Below are positions 1-7,849 of a DNA stretch of 64,000 nucleotides, piece after piece (within the stretch, counting starts at the first letter, position 1; each line of letters opens with the position of its first letter). This DNA is from an uncultured Pelagibacteraceae bacterium. Lineage in GTDB: Bacteria; Pseudomonadota; Alphaproteobacteria; Pelagibacterales; Pelagibacteraceae. The position numbers were made by a program, and so were the translations under genes. Under the pieces are notes generated by a model. That model ran no database searches. It was not told the origin of the DNA and saw only the letters and a program-made list of their open reading frames with translations. The stretch covers positions 372,001-436,000 of the forward strand of contig CACHPL010000001.1 in assembly GCA_902581795.1 (NCBI GenBank). The letters are read 5' to 3'.

Positions 1-654
1 TTATTTTTACTGACACACAATCATTATGATCACATGAGTATTCGTACGATAAAAAATTTTCCTTATAAGAATGCTAGAGTTCTTGTACCTCTTAAGCTTG
101 GTAAATATTTCACGAGAAATGGATATAAAAAAGATAATGTTAAAGAGATGGACTGGTTTGATAAAATTAAAATAAATGATGATATATCCGTAACGATGCT
201 GAGCTCGAATCACTGGAGTAAACGTTGGATTTGGGGAGACGGGGATAACAACAGGAGTCTTTGGGGGAGTTTTTTAATCGAATACAAAGGAAAAAAAATC
301 TTTTTTGCCTGCGATACTGGTCCCGCTCCTTTTTATAAAGAATTGGGAGAAAAATTTGGCCCCATCGACTTGAGTTTCGGAAACATTGGTGCTTATAATT
401 TCTTTCCTATTGTTCCCTTCAAAGATAAATCTACAGCTCATACTAACCCTGAAGAGCTTTTGTCTCTAATGAAAGACTTGAAAGTAAAAAAAGTAGTGGG
501 GATGCATTGGGGAACTTCAATCTTAAGTCTAGAACCAATTTGGGAACCTCCTGTTAGGTTTAAAGCAAATGCTGGAAAATTTGGATATAAAAAAGAAGAT
601 GCTGTGATATTTAAAATTGGTGAGATTAAAAAGTTAGATGAACTTATTAACTAG
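1..654 (+). CDS. MBL-fold metal-dependent hydrolase, NAPE-PLD/UlaG-like (5' end outside window)
   Basis: The frame is open from base 1. The residues encoded before the first in-window ATG (base 34) read THNHYDHMS, the HxHxDH metal-binding motif of the metallo-beta-lactamase fold, so the real start lies beyond the left edge and the ATG at 34 is internal. Later motifs fit COG2220 (N-acyl-phosphatidylethanolamine phospholipase D-like): SSNHWSKR, FFACDTGPAP (metal Asp) and the final metal His in VVGMHWGT. Substrate cannot be told; phospholipid-related or another hydrolysis is possible. The stop overlaps the stop of the convergent minus-strand gene by 8 bases. The family call is secure, the substrate is not. 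Confidence 0.85.
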   Translation, partial: LFLLTHNHYDHMSIRTIKNFPYKNARVLVPLKLGKYFTRNGYKKDNVKEMDWFDKIKINDDISVTMLSSNHWSKRWIWGDGDNNRSLWGSFLIEYKGKKIFFACDTGPAPFYKELGEKFGPIDLSFGNIGAYNFFPIVPFKDKSTAHTNPEELLSLMKDLKVKKVVGMHWGTSILSLEPIWEPPVRFKANAGKFGYKKEDAVIFKIGEIKKLDELIN

Positions 655-1726
655 CTTTTTTCATTCTTTCTCTTATTCTTTCTAAATAAAGAATAAGACT
701 ATCAGTTAACTCATCTCCAAATTTAAATATTTCTTTTCTATTATACTCTCTGGTTTCCCGCTTGATCTTATCTTCAACTATAATTTCTTTTTTTGCATCC
801 TGATCTTTAACATATATTAAAATTAAAAAATTTTCATTTTGCTCCTGGTCCTCTCTAATTAGAATCTCAGATTGTTCATATACAAGATTTATAACTCTTA
901 TTAAGTCTGCATTTTTTGGTAAATATCTTTTATTGATTTGATAAACCAAAGATGTTGCGCTTCGTATAAAACTTTCTAAACTAGTTTCTATTAATTCTCT
1001 TCTTTCGATATATTCTTTTTCTTTACGCCTTATCTCTTCTACACTTGCTTGATCAGAAAGAGTTACTCCCAGTTCCTCGACCCTTTTCCTTAAACGCTCG
1101 TTTCTCAATGCTTTGTATTTTTCTCTTACTAAGTCAATTCTTTTTTGAAAATCTTTATAATCTTCTTTTTCAACATTTAGAGTGTATTTTTCTATGGCTT
1201 TAATTTCTTCAAGTTCACGTGCTCTAAAACGCTCTAAAGTTTTTTCTAATTTAACTTCTTCAAGAAATTTTCTTTGTTTTTCTTTTTCTTTTTCTCTAAT
1301 AGTTTTCTGCTCCTGTTTCAAAAAGCTTTTCAACTCTGCTGCTCTAGTTTTAGCAAGTGCTTTCTCTTCTTTTATTTCTTTTTTAAGCAATTCTTTTCTA
1401 AGAGATGACTGCAATTTTTTTTGTTTTTCTGCTTCCTTTTTTTTGCTTAGTTCTAATTGTTTTCTTTTGCTTTGATAATTTTGAATTTCTTTAGATAGCG
1501 GAGATAGCAATTGTTTAACTAGTCCTTTAATATCAAATTTAAACCTGGGTTTAATTAAATTTAAATAACTTTTAAACTTGGTATCTTTGTAAAAAGGTTT
1601 TTTTTCTTTTTTTGAATTTTTATTTTTGCGTAGAATTTTTTTATTTTTTTTTCTATAAATTCTTCTTTTTTTTCTTTTTATTTTTGTTTTTTTCTTGTGT
1701 TTTTTTTTCTTTTTATTTTTTTTCAT
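647..1726 (-). CDS. Lysine-rich coiled-coil protein of unknown function
   Basis: 359 residues. I do not recognise the family. Three parts can be seen. Residues 1-43 are extremely basic, with 29 of 43 Lys or Arg. Residues about 75-245 are a long, highly charged K/E/R-rich helix suited to a coiled coil. Residues about 245-359 are a less biased segment with hydrophobic positions (FLILIYV near 300, SLILYLERI near 345) that could fold. There is no signal peptide or membrane segment. The basic head could bind nucleic acid or an acidic surface; this is inference. It lies 25 bases after the cfa stop on the same strand, so it may be the last gene of a dapA-like/cfa operon. It is likely real because the frame stays open for over 1 kb in very AT-rich DNA and the composition is structured. 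Confidence 0.75.
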   Translation of the reverse strand: MKKNKKKKKHKKKTKIKRKKRRIYRKKNKKILRKNKNSKKEKKPFYKDTKFKSYLNLIKPRFKFDIKGLVKQLLSPLSKEIQNYQSKRKQLELSKKKEAEKQKKLQSSLRKELLKKEIKEEKALAKTRAAELKSFLKQEQKTIREKEKEKQRKFLEEVKLEKTLERFRARELEEIKAIEKYTLNVEKEDYKDFQKRIDLVREKYKALRNERLRKRVEELGVTLSDQASVEEIRRKEKEYIERRELIETSLESFIRSATSLVYQINKRYLPKNADLIRVINLVYEQSEILIREDQEQNENFLILIYVKDQDAKKEIIVEDKIKRETREYNRKEIFKFGDELTDSLILYLERIRERMKKAS

Positions 1727-1751
1727 ACACTATTTACTTAATAACAGTTAC

Positions 1752-2942
1752 TTATGAGTAAATATAGTCTCTAGTAGAAGGTGTAGCGTTAAGCTTCTTA
1801 GTAAGTTGAAGTTGGTATACAACCTGGTCGCCGTGTTTAAATGCCATTTCGCAAGAAGCCAAGTAAAATTCAAACATTCTAAAAAACCTCTCATCAAACA
1901 TTTTTAAAACTTTCTCTTTATTTTTTAGAAACCTTTCTTTCCAGTTGCTTAGAGTGTACGCGTAGTGCATTCTCAAAACCTCTAGATCTGATAAAATAAG
2001 ACCTGATTTTTCTAACGGTCCAGCCACCTCACTAAGGCTAGGCGTATATCCACCCGGAAAGATGTACTTTGTTATCCAAGGTTGTGGATTACGAGGAGAA
2101 TTTACCGAACCTATAGTGTGCAAAAGAGCTACACCATCGTCTTTTAATATTTCGGAAATTTTTTTAAAAAATATTTTATAGAATTTTCTTCCCACATGCT
2201 CAAACATACCGACGGATACTATTCTGTCGTATTTTTCTTTTACCTGCCTGTAATCCATCAATTTAAATTGAACTTGATTTCCTAAATTTAATTCTTTTAC
2301 TTTTTGATTGCTAAACTTGTATTGATTTTCAGAAAGAGTTACTCCAGTAACTTGACACTTGGCCTGTTTGGCAATTTCAATTGCGAGTAAGCCCCATCCG
2401 CTTCCAATATCTAAAACTTTAGAATTTTCCTTTATATTAAGTTTTTTTATAATATGATTTATTTTATTTTTTTGAGCTTCTTCTAAAGAGTCATTCTCAT
2501 TTTTAAAATATCCACATGAATATTGTTTTAATGGATCTAAAAATAGAAAATAGAGATCATCGGATATATCATAATGGTGAGCAACATTCATTTTTGATTT
2601 TTTTATAAAATTAAAATTGGTTAAATAACGATAAGAGCCTCTTAGTGAATTTAAAACTTCACTTATTGCATTTGTTTTTTGACGTCCAATATTTTTTAGC
2701 GCCAAATCTAAAAAATTGCTGAGAGTTCCATTTTCAAAAGTAATTTTTCCCTCAGTATAAGCTTCTCCAAAATAAAGATCAGGGTGCAAAACTAACTTAT
2801 GATGTAGTTTTTTATCATGAATTTTCATTTTTATCGGATTTTTTGTTTCTACCTTTCCAATTAAATGAATTTTTCCATCTGCATCCTCTAGGACAAAACT
2901 TCCAGTTTTGAAAAGATCGTTTAAAAATTTAATAAGTAACAT
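1752..2942 (-). CDS. cfa: Cyclopropane-fatty-acyl-phospholipid synthase
   Basis: 396 residues. This SAM-dependent enzyme adds a methylene bridge across the double bond of unsaturated acyl chains in membrane phospholipids. The SAM-binding Rossmann motif is clear (VLDIGSGWGLLAIEIA, about residues 175-190), followed by VTGVTLSENQ, then VSVGMFEHVGRKFY, a signature of the CFA synthase family, and YIFPGGYTPSL near residue 290. The N-terminal about 100 residues form the usual lipid-binding extension. Length matches the family (about 380-400). The start lies 3 bases after the stop of the upstream DapA-like gene, so the two are probably cotranscribed. The product SAH would be handled by AhcY, encoded further along. 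Confidence 0.92.
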   Translation of the reverse strand: MLLIKFLNDLFKTGSFVLEDADGKIHLIGKVETKNPIKMKIHDKKLHHKLVLHPDLYFGEAYTEGKITFENGTLSNFLDLALKNIGRQKTNAISEVLNSLRGSYRYLTNFNFIKKSKMNVAHHYDISDDLYFLFLDPLKQYSCGYFKNENDSLEEAQKNKINHIIKKLNIKENSKVLDIGSGWGLLAIEIAKQAKCQVTGVTLSENQYKFSNQKVKELNLGNQVQFKLMDYRQVKEKYDRIVSVGMFEHVGRKFYKIFFKKISEILKDDGVALLHTIGSVNSPRNPQPWITKYIFPGGYTPSLSEVAGPLEKSGLILSDLEVLRMHYAYTLSNWKERFLKNKEKVLKMFDERFFRMFEFYLASCEMAFKHGDQVVYQLQLTKKLNATPSTRDYIYS

Positions 2943-2945
2943 ATT

Positions 2946-3836
2946 TTATGCAGCAATATTTTTATTTGGTAAAAAATTTAAATCTTTCAATTTTTTTAAC
3001 ATTTCTTTTTTTTTATCCTCGCTCAATAATTCCAATGGCGGTAACAAATTTGCAAAAGCTTTGTTTTCTTCACTTTTTAAAGTATGTAAAGCAGAAACAA
3101 GGTTTCCGGTATCATCGAAAACCGTTCTCAATGCCTTAAGTTTTGTATCATCTTTTGATTCTCCATTTTTATTAAAATCATCAAAAACTTTCTTTGCAAG
3201 CGTACCTGTAACATTTGTTGTTGCCGAGATACAGCCGGCAGCACCAACCTTAAGACCATTCAATAATTTTTTCTCACTTCCTACAAACATTGAAAAGTTT
3301 TTAGCTTTAAAATTCTCCCAAAGATTACCTGTGCTATCTTTCATTCCAATTATATTTTTTGGAAAATCTTTTATTAGTTTTTTTGTTATTTCGGGTGTAA
3401 AAGCATATCCGCTAAGTTTTGAAAAATTATAAAGTATAATTTTAGATTCTGGAACGGATTTAACTATATTTTTATAAAAGTTGTAAACACCATTGTCTTC
3501 ATTTTTATAATAGGCCACATTCATTATAAGAAAATTTTTAAATCCAACTTTTATTGAGTGCTTCATAATATCAATAGTATCGTTAAGACTGTTACTCGAA
3601 GTGCCTATAAGAACTTTTTCTTTAAAACTATCTTTTGACAATGCATTAATAAATGCTTTTTTCTCAGAAATAGATATTAGCTGACCACATCCTGTGCTTC
3701 CAAAAAATGCGGACCCAACTCCATTATCATCAAGTTGTTTTTTTGCGTGATTCAAAGTTTCTTTAATATCAAGGCTCAGATCAGCTTTTAAAACTGACAT
3801 AGTAGCTGCAAATACACCCTTTAAATTTTCTGACAT
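2946..3836 (-). CDS. DapA-family (N-acetylneuraminate lyase/DHDPS superfamily) Schiff-base aldolase or dehydratase
   Basis: 296 residues, class I aldolase TIM barrel. The Schiff-base lysine is K166 in GMKDSTG, and the catalytic Tyr is Y136 in ILYNF. GSTG at 47-50 matches the GTTGE substrate-carboxylate loop, but the following Glu is replaced by Cys-Gly. The YNVPGRTG motif of true dihydrodipicolinate synthase reads YNFSKLSG, so the Arg that binds the aspartate semialdehyde carboxylate is missing. I therefore do not call this dapA; a sugar-acid, 2-keto-3-deoxy or hydroxyproline-type lyase is as likely. It is followed closely by cfa and divergent from a glycosyltransferase with 46 bases between the starts. 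Confidence 0.8.
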   Translation of the reverse strand: MSENLKGVFAATMSVLKADLSLDIKETLNHAKKQLDDNGVGSAFFGSTGCGQLISISEKKAFINALSKDSFKEKVLIGTSSNSLNDTIDIMKHSIKVGFKNFLIMNVAYYKNEDNGVYNFYKNIVKSVPESKIILYNFSKLSGYAFTPEITKKLIKDFPKNIIGMKDSTGNLWENFKAKNFSMFVGSEKKLLNGLKVGAAGCISATTNVTGTLAKKVFDDFNKNGESKDDTKLKALRTVFDDTGNLVSALHTLKSEENKAFANLLPPLELLSEDKKKEMLKKLKDLNFLPNKNIAA

Positions 3837-3882
3837 TTTTTTACCTAATTTTATATGTAAACGTACTATAAATTAAAAAAGA

Positions 3883-4806
3883 ATGAAAATTCTTATTATT
3901 CAACAAAGATACGGAATTGGTGATATGGTAATATTTTTACCTTATATTCATGCAATATCAAAAAAGTTTAATGTCGCTGTAAGCCTCCTGGCAAAGGAAA
4001 GTTCAAAGGCAAATGAAATTTTTGAGGAAGATAAAAATGTTAGAGAAATAATTATATTAGATAAGAAAAAAGATGGTCTTAATGGATTTTTCAGTTTAAC
4101 TAAAGAAATAAGAAGAAAAAATTTTGATAAAGTTTTCATTTTCAATAGTTCTTTAAGATATCTTTTGGTTGCAAAATTTGCTGGAATTAAAAATATTCAC
4201 CAATATCCTTTGTTTAGATCTAAAGACAACATAGTTCATAGTGCTAAGATTTTTACCGAAAGTATTACGGGTGATATTATTTCAACAGAACCAAATATAA
4301 TAATAAATTCAACTAAAAACGATTTTGATAAAAATTTCAAACATGTGTGTCTTGGTATTTCTGCTTCAGGTCCAACAAAAAGATGGGAAATAGATAACTA
4401 CATAAAACTTTGTAGAGAAATTTTAAAATATGAAAAGTGCAAATTTTATATTGCTGCAGGAAAAAACGATATTGATTTAATTGAGAAAATAAAAAAGTCA
4501 GACATTGGAATGAATTGTATATCTTTTGAAAATTTAAGTATTAAAAAGACCTTACCTATTATAAAAAATTGTGATTGTTATATTGGAAGCGATACAGGTT
4601 TTGCGCATATTTCGGTCGCCCTTGGTTTAAAGGCTTTGACTCTTTTTATGGACAGCCCGGTTTTGGCATATGGCAAATATTCTTCCAAAATGATTGCTTT
4701 AGAACCAGAAGGTTATAAAGGCACAACAACTCATAATACATTAGGCAAAAGTAAAATTTCTTTTGAAAAAGTTTTAAGCGAGACGAGAAAAATACTTTCT
4801 AATTAA
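3883..4806 (+). CDS. Glycosyltransferase family 9 (heptosyltransferase-like)
   Basis: 307 residues. The N-terminus MKILIIQQRYGIGDMVIFLPYI has the family 9 opening with its GIGDM loop. The C-terminal half carries the nucleotide-sugar motif GSDTGFAHISVALGLKALTLF (about 246-266), which matches the GxDSGxxHlAaAL motif of WaaC/WaaF/WaaQ-type transferases. Such enzymes add heptose or another sugar to lipopolysaccharide core at the inner face of the inner membrane. No other LPS gene is next to it, so donor and acceptor are unknown. The stop overlaps the convergent DnaJ-like gene by 8 bases. Confidence 0.85.
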   Translation: MKILIIQQRYGIGDMVIFLPYIHAISKKFNVAVSLLAKESSKANEIFEEDKNVREIIILDKKKDGLNGFFSLTKEIRRKNFDKVFIFNSSLRYLLVAKFAGIKNIHQYPLFRSKDNIVHSAKIFTESITGDIISTEPNIIINSTKNDFDKNFKHVCLGISASGPTKRWEIDNYIKLCREILKYEKCKFYIAAGKNDIDLIEKIKKSDIGMNCISFENLSIKKTLPIIKNCDCYIGSDTGFAHISVALGLKALTLFMDSPVLAYGKYSSKMIALEPEGYKGTTTHNTLGKSKISFEKVLSETRKILSN

Positions 4807-5314
4807 AATCATTTTTTAAGATTATTTCTTTAGCTTCGCTAACTATTTGTGCAAGTTTGGTTGTGTCACCAGTTTCTTGGTTTGAGTCAGGATGAAGTTT
4901 TTGCATAATTTTTTTATATTTTGATAAAACTTCTTTTTTTGAACATCCCTTTTTTAAACCTAAAATATTATAACTATCTTCTAAAGAAAGATTTGATGAG
5001 GCTTTTGAATAGTTTGTCCCTGAAGTGAAGTTAAACCTTCCAGTTTGTCTTAAATATTTTAATAATCTATACAGTTGAAATATTTGAAGGATAGTCAGAC
5101 CTTTCATTTTAAGAAGAGGAAGTAATAATATTAAAACAGGAATGCTAAAGGCATACCTACCTATTATTAAAAAAATTACAGCTAAAATTATAGACGCGAA
5201 AATAATAATATACCTAATAGATTTAGCAATTCTTTTACTACTTGCTCTAGCAAACCAATTTAACAATAAATAAATTAGGACAAATAATACTATTATAGTT
5301 ATAAAAATATTCAT
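4799..5314 (-). CDS. Membrane-anchored J-domain protein (DnaJ-like)
   Basis: 171 residues. One membrane helix lies at about 2-20 and one or two more between about 33 and 68. A C-terminal J domain spans about 112-170 (SYNILGLKKGCSKKEVLSKY) with the essential HPD triad in KLHPDSN. J domains stimulate Hsp70 ATPase activity, and here the domain probably faces the cytoplasm. This membrane-plus-C-terminal-J layout resembles the alphaproteobacterial TIM14/Pam18-like proteins rather than DnaJ itself, which has an N-terminal J domain and zinc fingers. The start is only 13 bases from the start of the divergent ptrB. Confidence 0.85.
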   Translation of the reverse strand: MNIFITIIVLFVLIYLLLNWFARASSKRIAKSIRYIIIFASIILAVIFLIIGRYAFSIPVLILLLPLLKMKGLTILQIFQLYRLLKYLRQTGRFNFTSGTNYSKASSNLSLEDSYNILGLKKGCSKKEVLSKYKKIMQKLHPDSNQETGDTTKLAQIVSEAKEIILKNDFN

Positions 5315-5327
5315 ATAAATAAACCTT

Positions 5328-7394
5328 ATGAAAATACCACAATTAAAAAAAAAGCCGACTATAAAAAAATGTCACAATATCGAGTGGAAAGATAATTATT
5401 CCTGGATACATCAAGAAAATATTTTAGAGGTTCTTAAAGACAAAAGAAAATTATTGCCAGAAGTAAAAAAATATCTTCTAGAAGAGAATGCATATACACA
5501 AAAAATTATGAGTAAAACAAAAAAAATACAAAAAAAACTTTTTAATGAAATCAAAGGTCGTATTAAATTAGCTGATGAAAGTTTACCATATAAGGATAAA
5601 AAATATTTTTATTGGAGCAAAACAACTGAAAAAGGCAATTATTCAAAAAAGTTAAGAAGAAAAATTGGTAGTAAAAAAACTGAAATTTTTTGGGACGGCG
5701 ATAAAGAGGCAAAAGGAAAAAAGTTTTTTAATACAGGAGATTTATCGGTATCTTATAATGATGAGCTTTTAGCCTATTCTGTGGATGATAAAGGTAGTGA
5801 ATATTTTTCAATTTTTATAAGAAACATATCAAACAACAAAATCATTGATGAAGAAATAAAAGACACATCAGGATCTATTACTTGGTCATATGATGATAAA
5901 TATATTTTTTACTCAAAACTAGATAAATTTCACAGGCCAAGACAAATTTTTTCTCATAAACTTGGCACCCCTATAAGTAGTGATCGTTTGATTTTTGAAG
6001 AGAAAGATGAAAAATTTACTTGTGGAATAAGCACAAGTGCGGATGACAAATTTTATTTTATAAACACATCTGAACATACATCATCTGAGGTATATTTTTT
6101 TGAAAATAGTGAAAATCCTGAGCTTAAGTTATTCAAAAAACGAAAAGATAAAATAGAATATTCAATCGACTCCTGGAACGGTTATTTTTGGATTCATACT
6201 AACGAAAATGCGAAAGATTTTAAAATTTGCAGATGTAAACACGATAATCTGGATCAGATATTAGATTATGTGTCAGCTAAAAATGGAGTAATGGTTGGTA
6301 GTTTTATGTTTTTACAAAATTGGATGATAAGGGCAGAAAAAAAAGATGCATTACAAAAAATATTTATAAAAAATTTTAAAACCGGTGAAGAAGAAGAGTT
6401 AAAAATTACTAATGAAGCTGTGATTAGTCCTAGTATGTCCTTAATGCAAAAAGATAGAAATACAAACAAACTTAGAATAGGCTTTGACTCTCCAAAGACT
6501 CCTGCAAGAGCTTACGAATATGATCTTATTACAAAAGAAAAAAAATTAGTAAAAGAACTTAAAATCCCGTCAGGACACAACAGGGAAAATTATATTGTTG
6601 AGAGATTTAATTGCATATCAGATGATAAAAGAGAGATTCCTATTACAATAATTAGACATAAAAAAACTAAAATTGATGGTAGTGCAAAACTATTATTATA
6701 CGGTTATTCAAGTTATGGTTCTAGTGTTAGCCCAGGCTTCTCATCCTCAAGGCTTAGTTTGATTGACAGAGATATTATATGGGCCACAGCTCACTGTAGA
6801 GGATCAACTGATAGGGGCATGAATTGGTGGGAAGAGGGAAAAATGATGAATAAAAAAAATACTTTTAATGACTACATACAATGTGCAAAATTTTTAATAA
6901 AAAAAAATTACACAAGTAAGGGAAAAGTGATTGGCCTCGGTGGAAGTGCTGGCGGCTTGTTAATGGGAGCTGTTTTAAATGAAAATCCTGAAATATTTTT
7001 AGGAATGATAATGGCTGTTCCATTTGTGGATTGCTTGACTACAAATTTAGATCATTCGTTACCTCTAACTGCTGGTGAATTTAATGAATTTGGAAATGCA
7101 AAAGAAAATATAGAACACTTTAAATATATAAAATCATACTCACCATATGAAAATATAAGAAAAATTAATTATCCAAATATTTTGGTAACTACAAGCTTAT
7201 CTGATAACAGAGTTCTTTTTGATGAACCAACAAAATATGTAGCGAAATTAAGAGAATTTAAAACAGACAAAAATTTACTTATTTTCAAGTGTGAAATGGA
7301 TGCTGGACATGGCGGTCGATCAGGAAGGGATGCAAGTATTGAAGAAATTGCATTCGAGTATGCTTTTGCATTAAAGATTTCAGATAAATTATGA
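5328..7394 (+). CDS. ptrB: Oligopeptidase B (S9A prolyl oligopeptidase family)
   Basis: 688 residues. It is a serine peptidase that cleaves short peptides after Arg or Lys, cytoplasmic, with no signal peptide. The N-terminal about 400 residues form the beta-propeller; the catalytic alpha/beta-hydrolase domain follows. The triad is visible: Ser540 in GLGGSAGG, Asp626 in TSLSDNRV and His661 in DAGHGGRSGR. The segment around WATAHCRGSTDRGMNWWE is the family signature preceding the nucleophile. Length matches PtrB (about 680-700). The stop abuts the stop of the convergent lipoprotein gene with no spacer. Confidence 0.92.
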   Translation: MKIPQLKKKPTIKKCHNIEWKDNYSWIHQENILEVLKDKRKLLPEVKKYLLEENAYTQKIMSKTKKIQKKLFNEIKGRIKLADESLPYKDKKYFYWSKTTEKGNYSKKLRRKIGSKKTEIFWDGDKEAKGKKFFNTGDLSVSYNDELLAYSVDDKGSEYFSIFIRNISNNKIIDEEIKDTSGSITWSYDDKYIFYSKLDKFHRPRQIFSHKLGTPISSDRLIFEEKDEKFTCGISTSADDKFYFINTSEHTSSEVYFFENSENPELKLFKKRKDKIEYSIDSWNGYFWIHTNENAKDFKICRCKHDNLDQILDYVSAKNGVMVGSFMFLQNWMIRAEKKDALQKIFIKNFKTGEEEELKITNEAVISPSMSLMQKDRNTNKLRIGFDSPKTPARAYEYDLITKEKKLVKELKIPSGHNRENYIVERFNCISDDKREIPITIIRHKKTKIDGSAKLLLYGYSSYGSSVSPGFSSSRLSLIDRDIIWATAHCRGSTDRGMNWWEEGKMMNKKNTFNDYIQCAKFLIKKNYTSKGKVIGLGGSAGGLLMGAVLNENPEIFLGMIMAVPFVDCLTTNLDHSLPLTAGEFNEFGNAKENIEHFKYIKSYSPYENIRKINYPNILVTTSLSDNRVLFDEPTKYVAKLREFKTDKNLLIFKCEMDAGHGGRSGRDASIEEIAFEYAFALKISDKL

Positions 7395-7697
7395 TCAAAA
7401 ACAGTTCTTGCTACTAAAACCTATCACTTTTTGGTTTTTCCCTATTTCAAATCTTCTTTCACATTTAATTCTAAATTTTGTTTCGTAATAAATCAAAATT
7501 TTATTTGTATTGCTTGAAACCTCAATCAAATCAGGTTTTCCAAATTCTATTTTTAGTTCAGATTCTGATTTTTTTAAAAATTTACTTAATTTTATTTCCT
7601 CTTCTTTTACTGTGTCATCAACTTTTTTGCTCACAGTTGTGCATGCCATTAGAGCAAAGAAAACTAAAATCAAATAACAGATATGTTTATTTTTCAT
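7395..7697 (-). CDS. Small outer-membrane-type lipoprotein, BamE/SmpA-like fold possible
   Basis: 100 residues. The N-terminal signal peptide ends in a lipobox (LMAC, lipid-modified Cys19). The mature part has a charged linker and then a small domain (ELKIEFGKPDLIEVSSN, then IKCERRFEI and a C-terminal Cys). The pattern GKPD, a beta hairpin and two spaced cysteines resembles small SmpA/OmlA-like domains, but similarity is weak and the two Cys suggest a disulfide in the periplasm. No function is assigned. The 152 bases upstream hold its promoter and that of the divergent permease. Confidence 0.75.
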   Translation of the reverse strand: MKNKHICYLILVFFALMACTTVSKKVDDTVKEEEIKLSKFLKKSESELKIEFGKPDLIEVSSNTNKILIYYETKFRIKCERRFEIGKNQKVIGFSSKNCF

Positions 7698-7849
7698 AAT
7701 TACTATTTATTCAACTTTTTATAGAATACACAAAAAATTATAAACAGAAATACAACTTTGGATATATAAAAGTGAATTTGTTTATGTTCTTTTCTTTTAG
7801 TTTTACCTGTAAGAATCAAATATTACCGTAAAAAAAAGGAGAAATTAAA

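Noticed and set aside
34-654. ATG at base 34 as the start of the MBL-fold gene
   Set aside because: The frame is open to base 1, and the upstream codons encode the HxHxDH metal motif, so the ATG is internal.
7700-7849. Purine riboswitch upstream of the NCS2 permease (GGATAT, CTGTAAG and CCGTAAA look-alikes)
   Set aside because: The essential TCTACC junction is absent and the arms do not pair in the order needed for the three-way junction. Only the ordinary Shine-Dalgarno sequence is supported.
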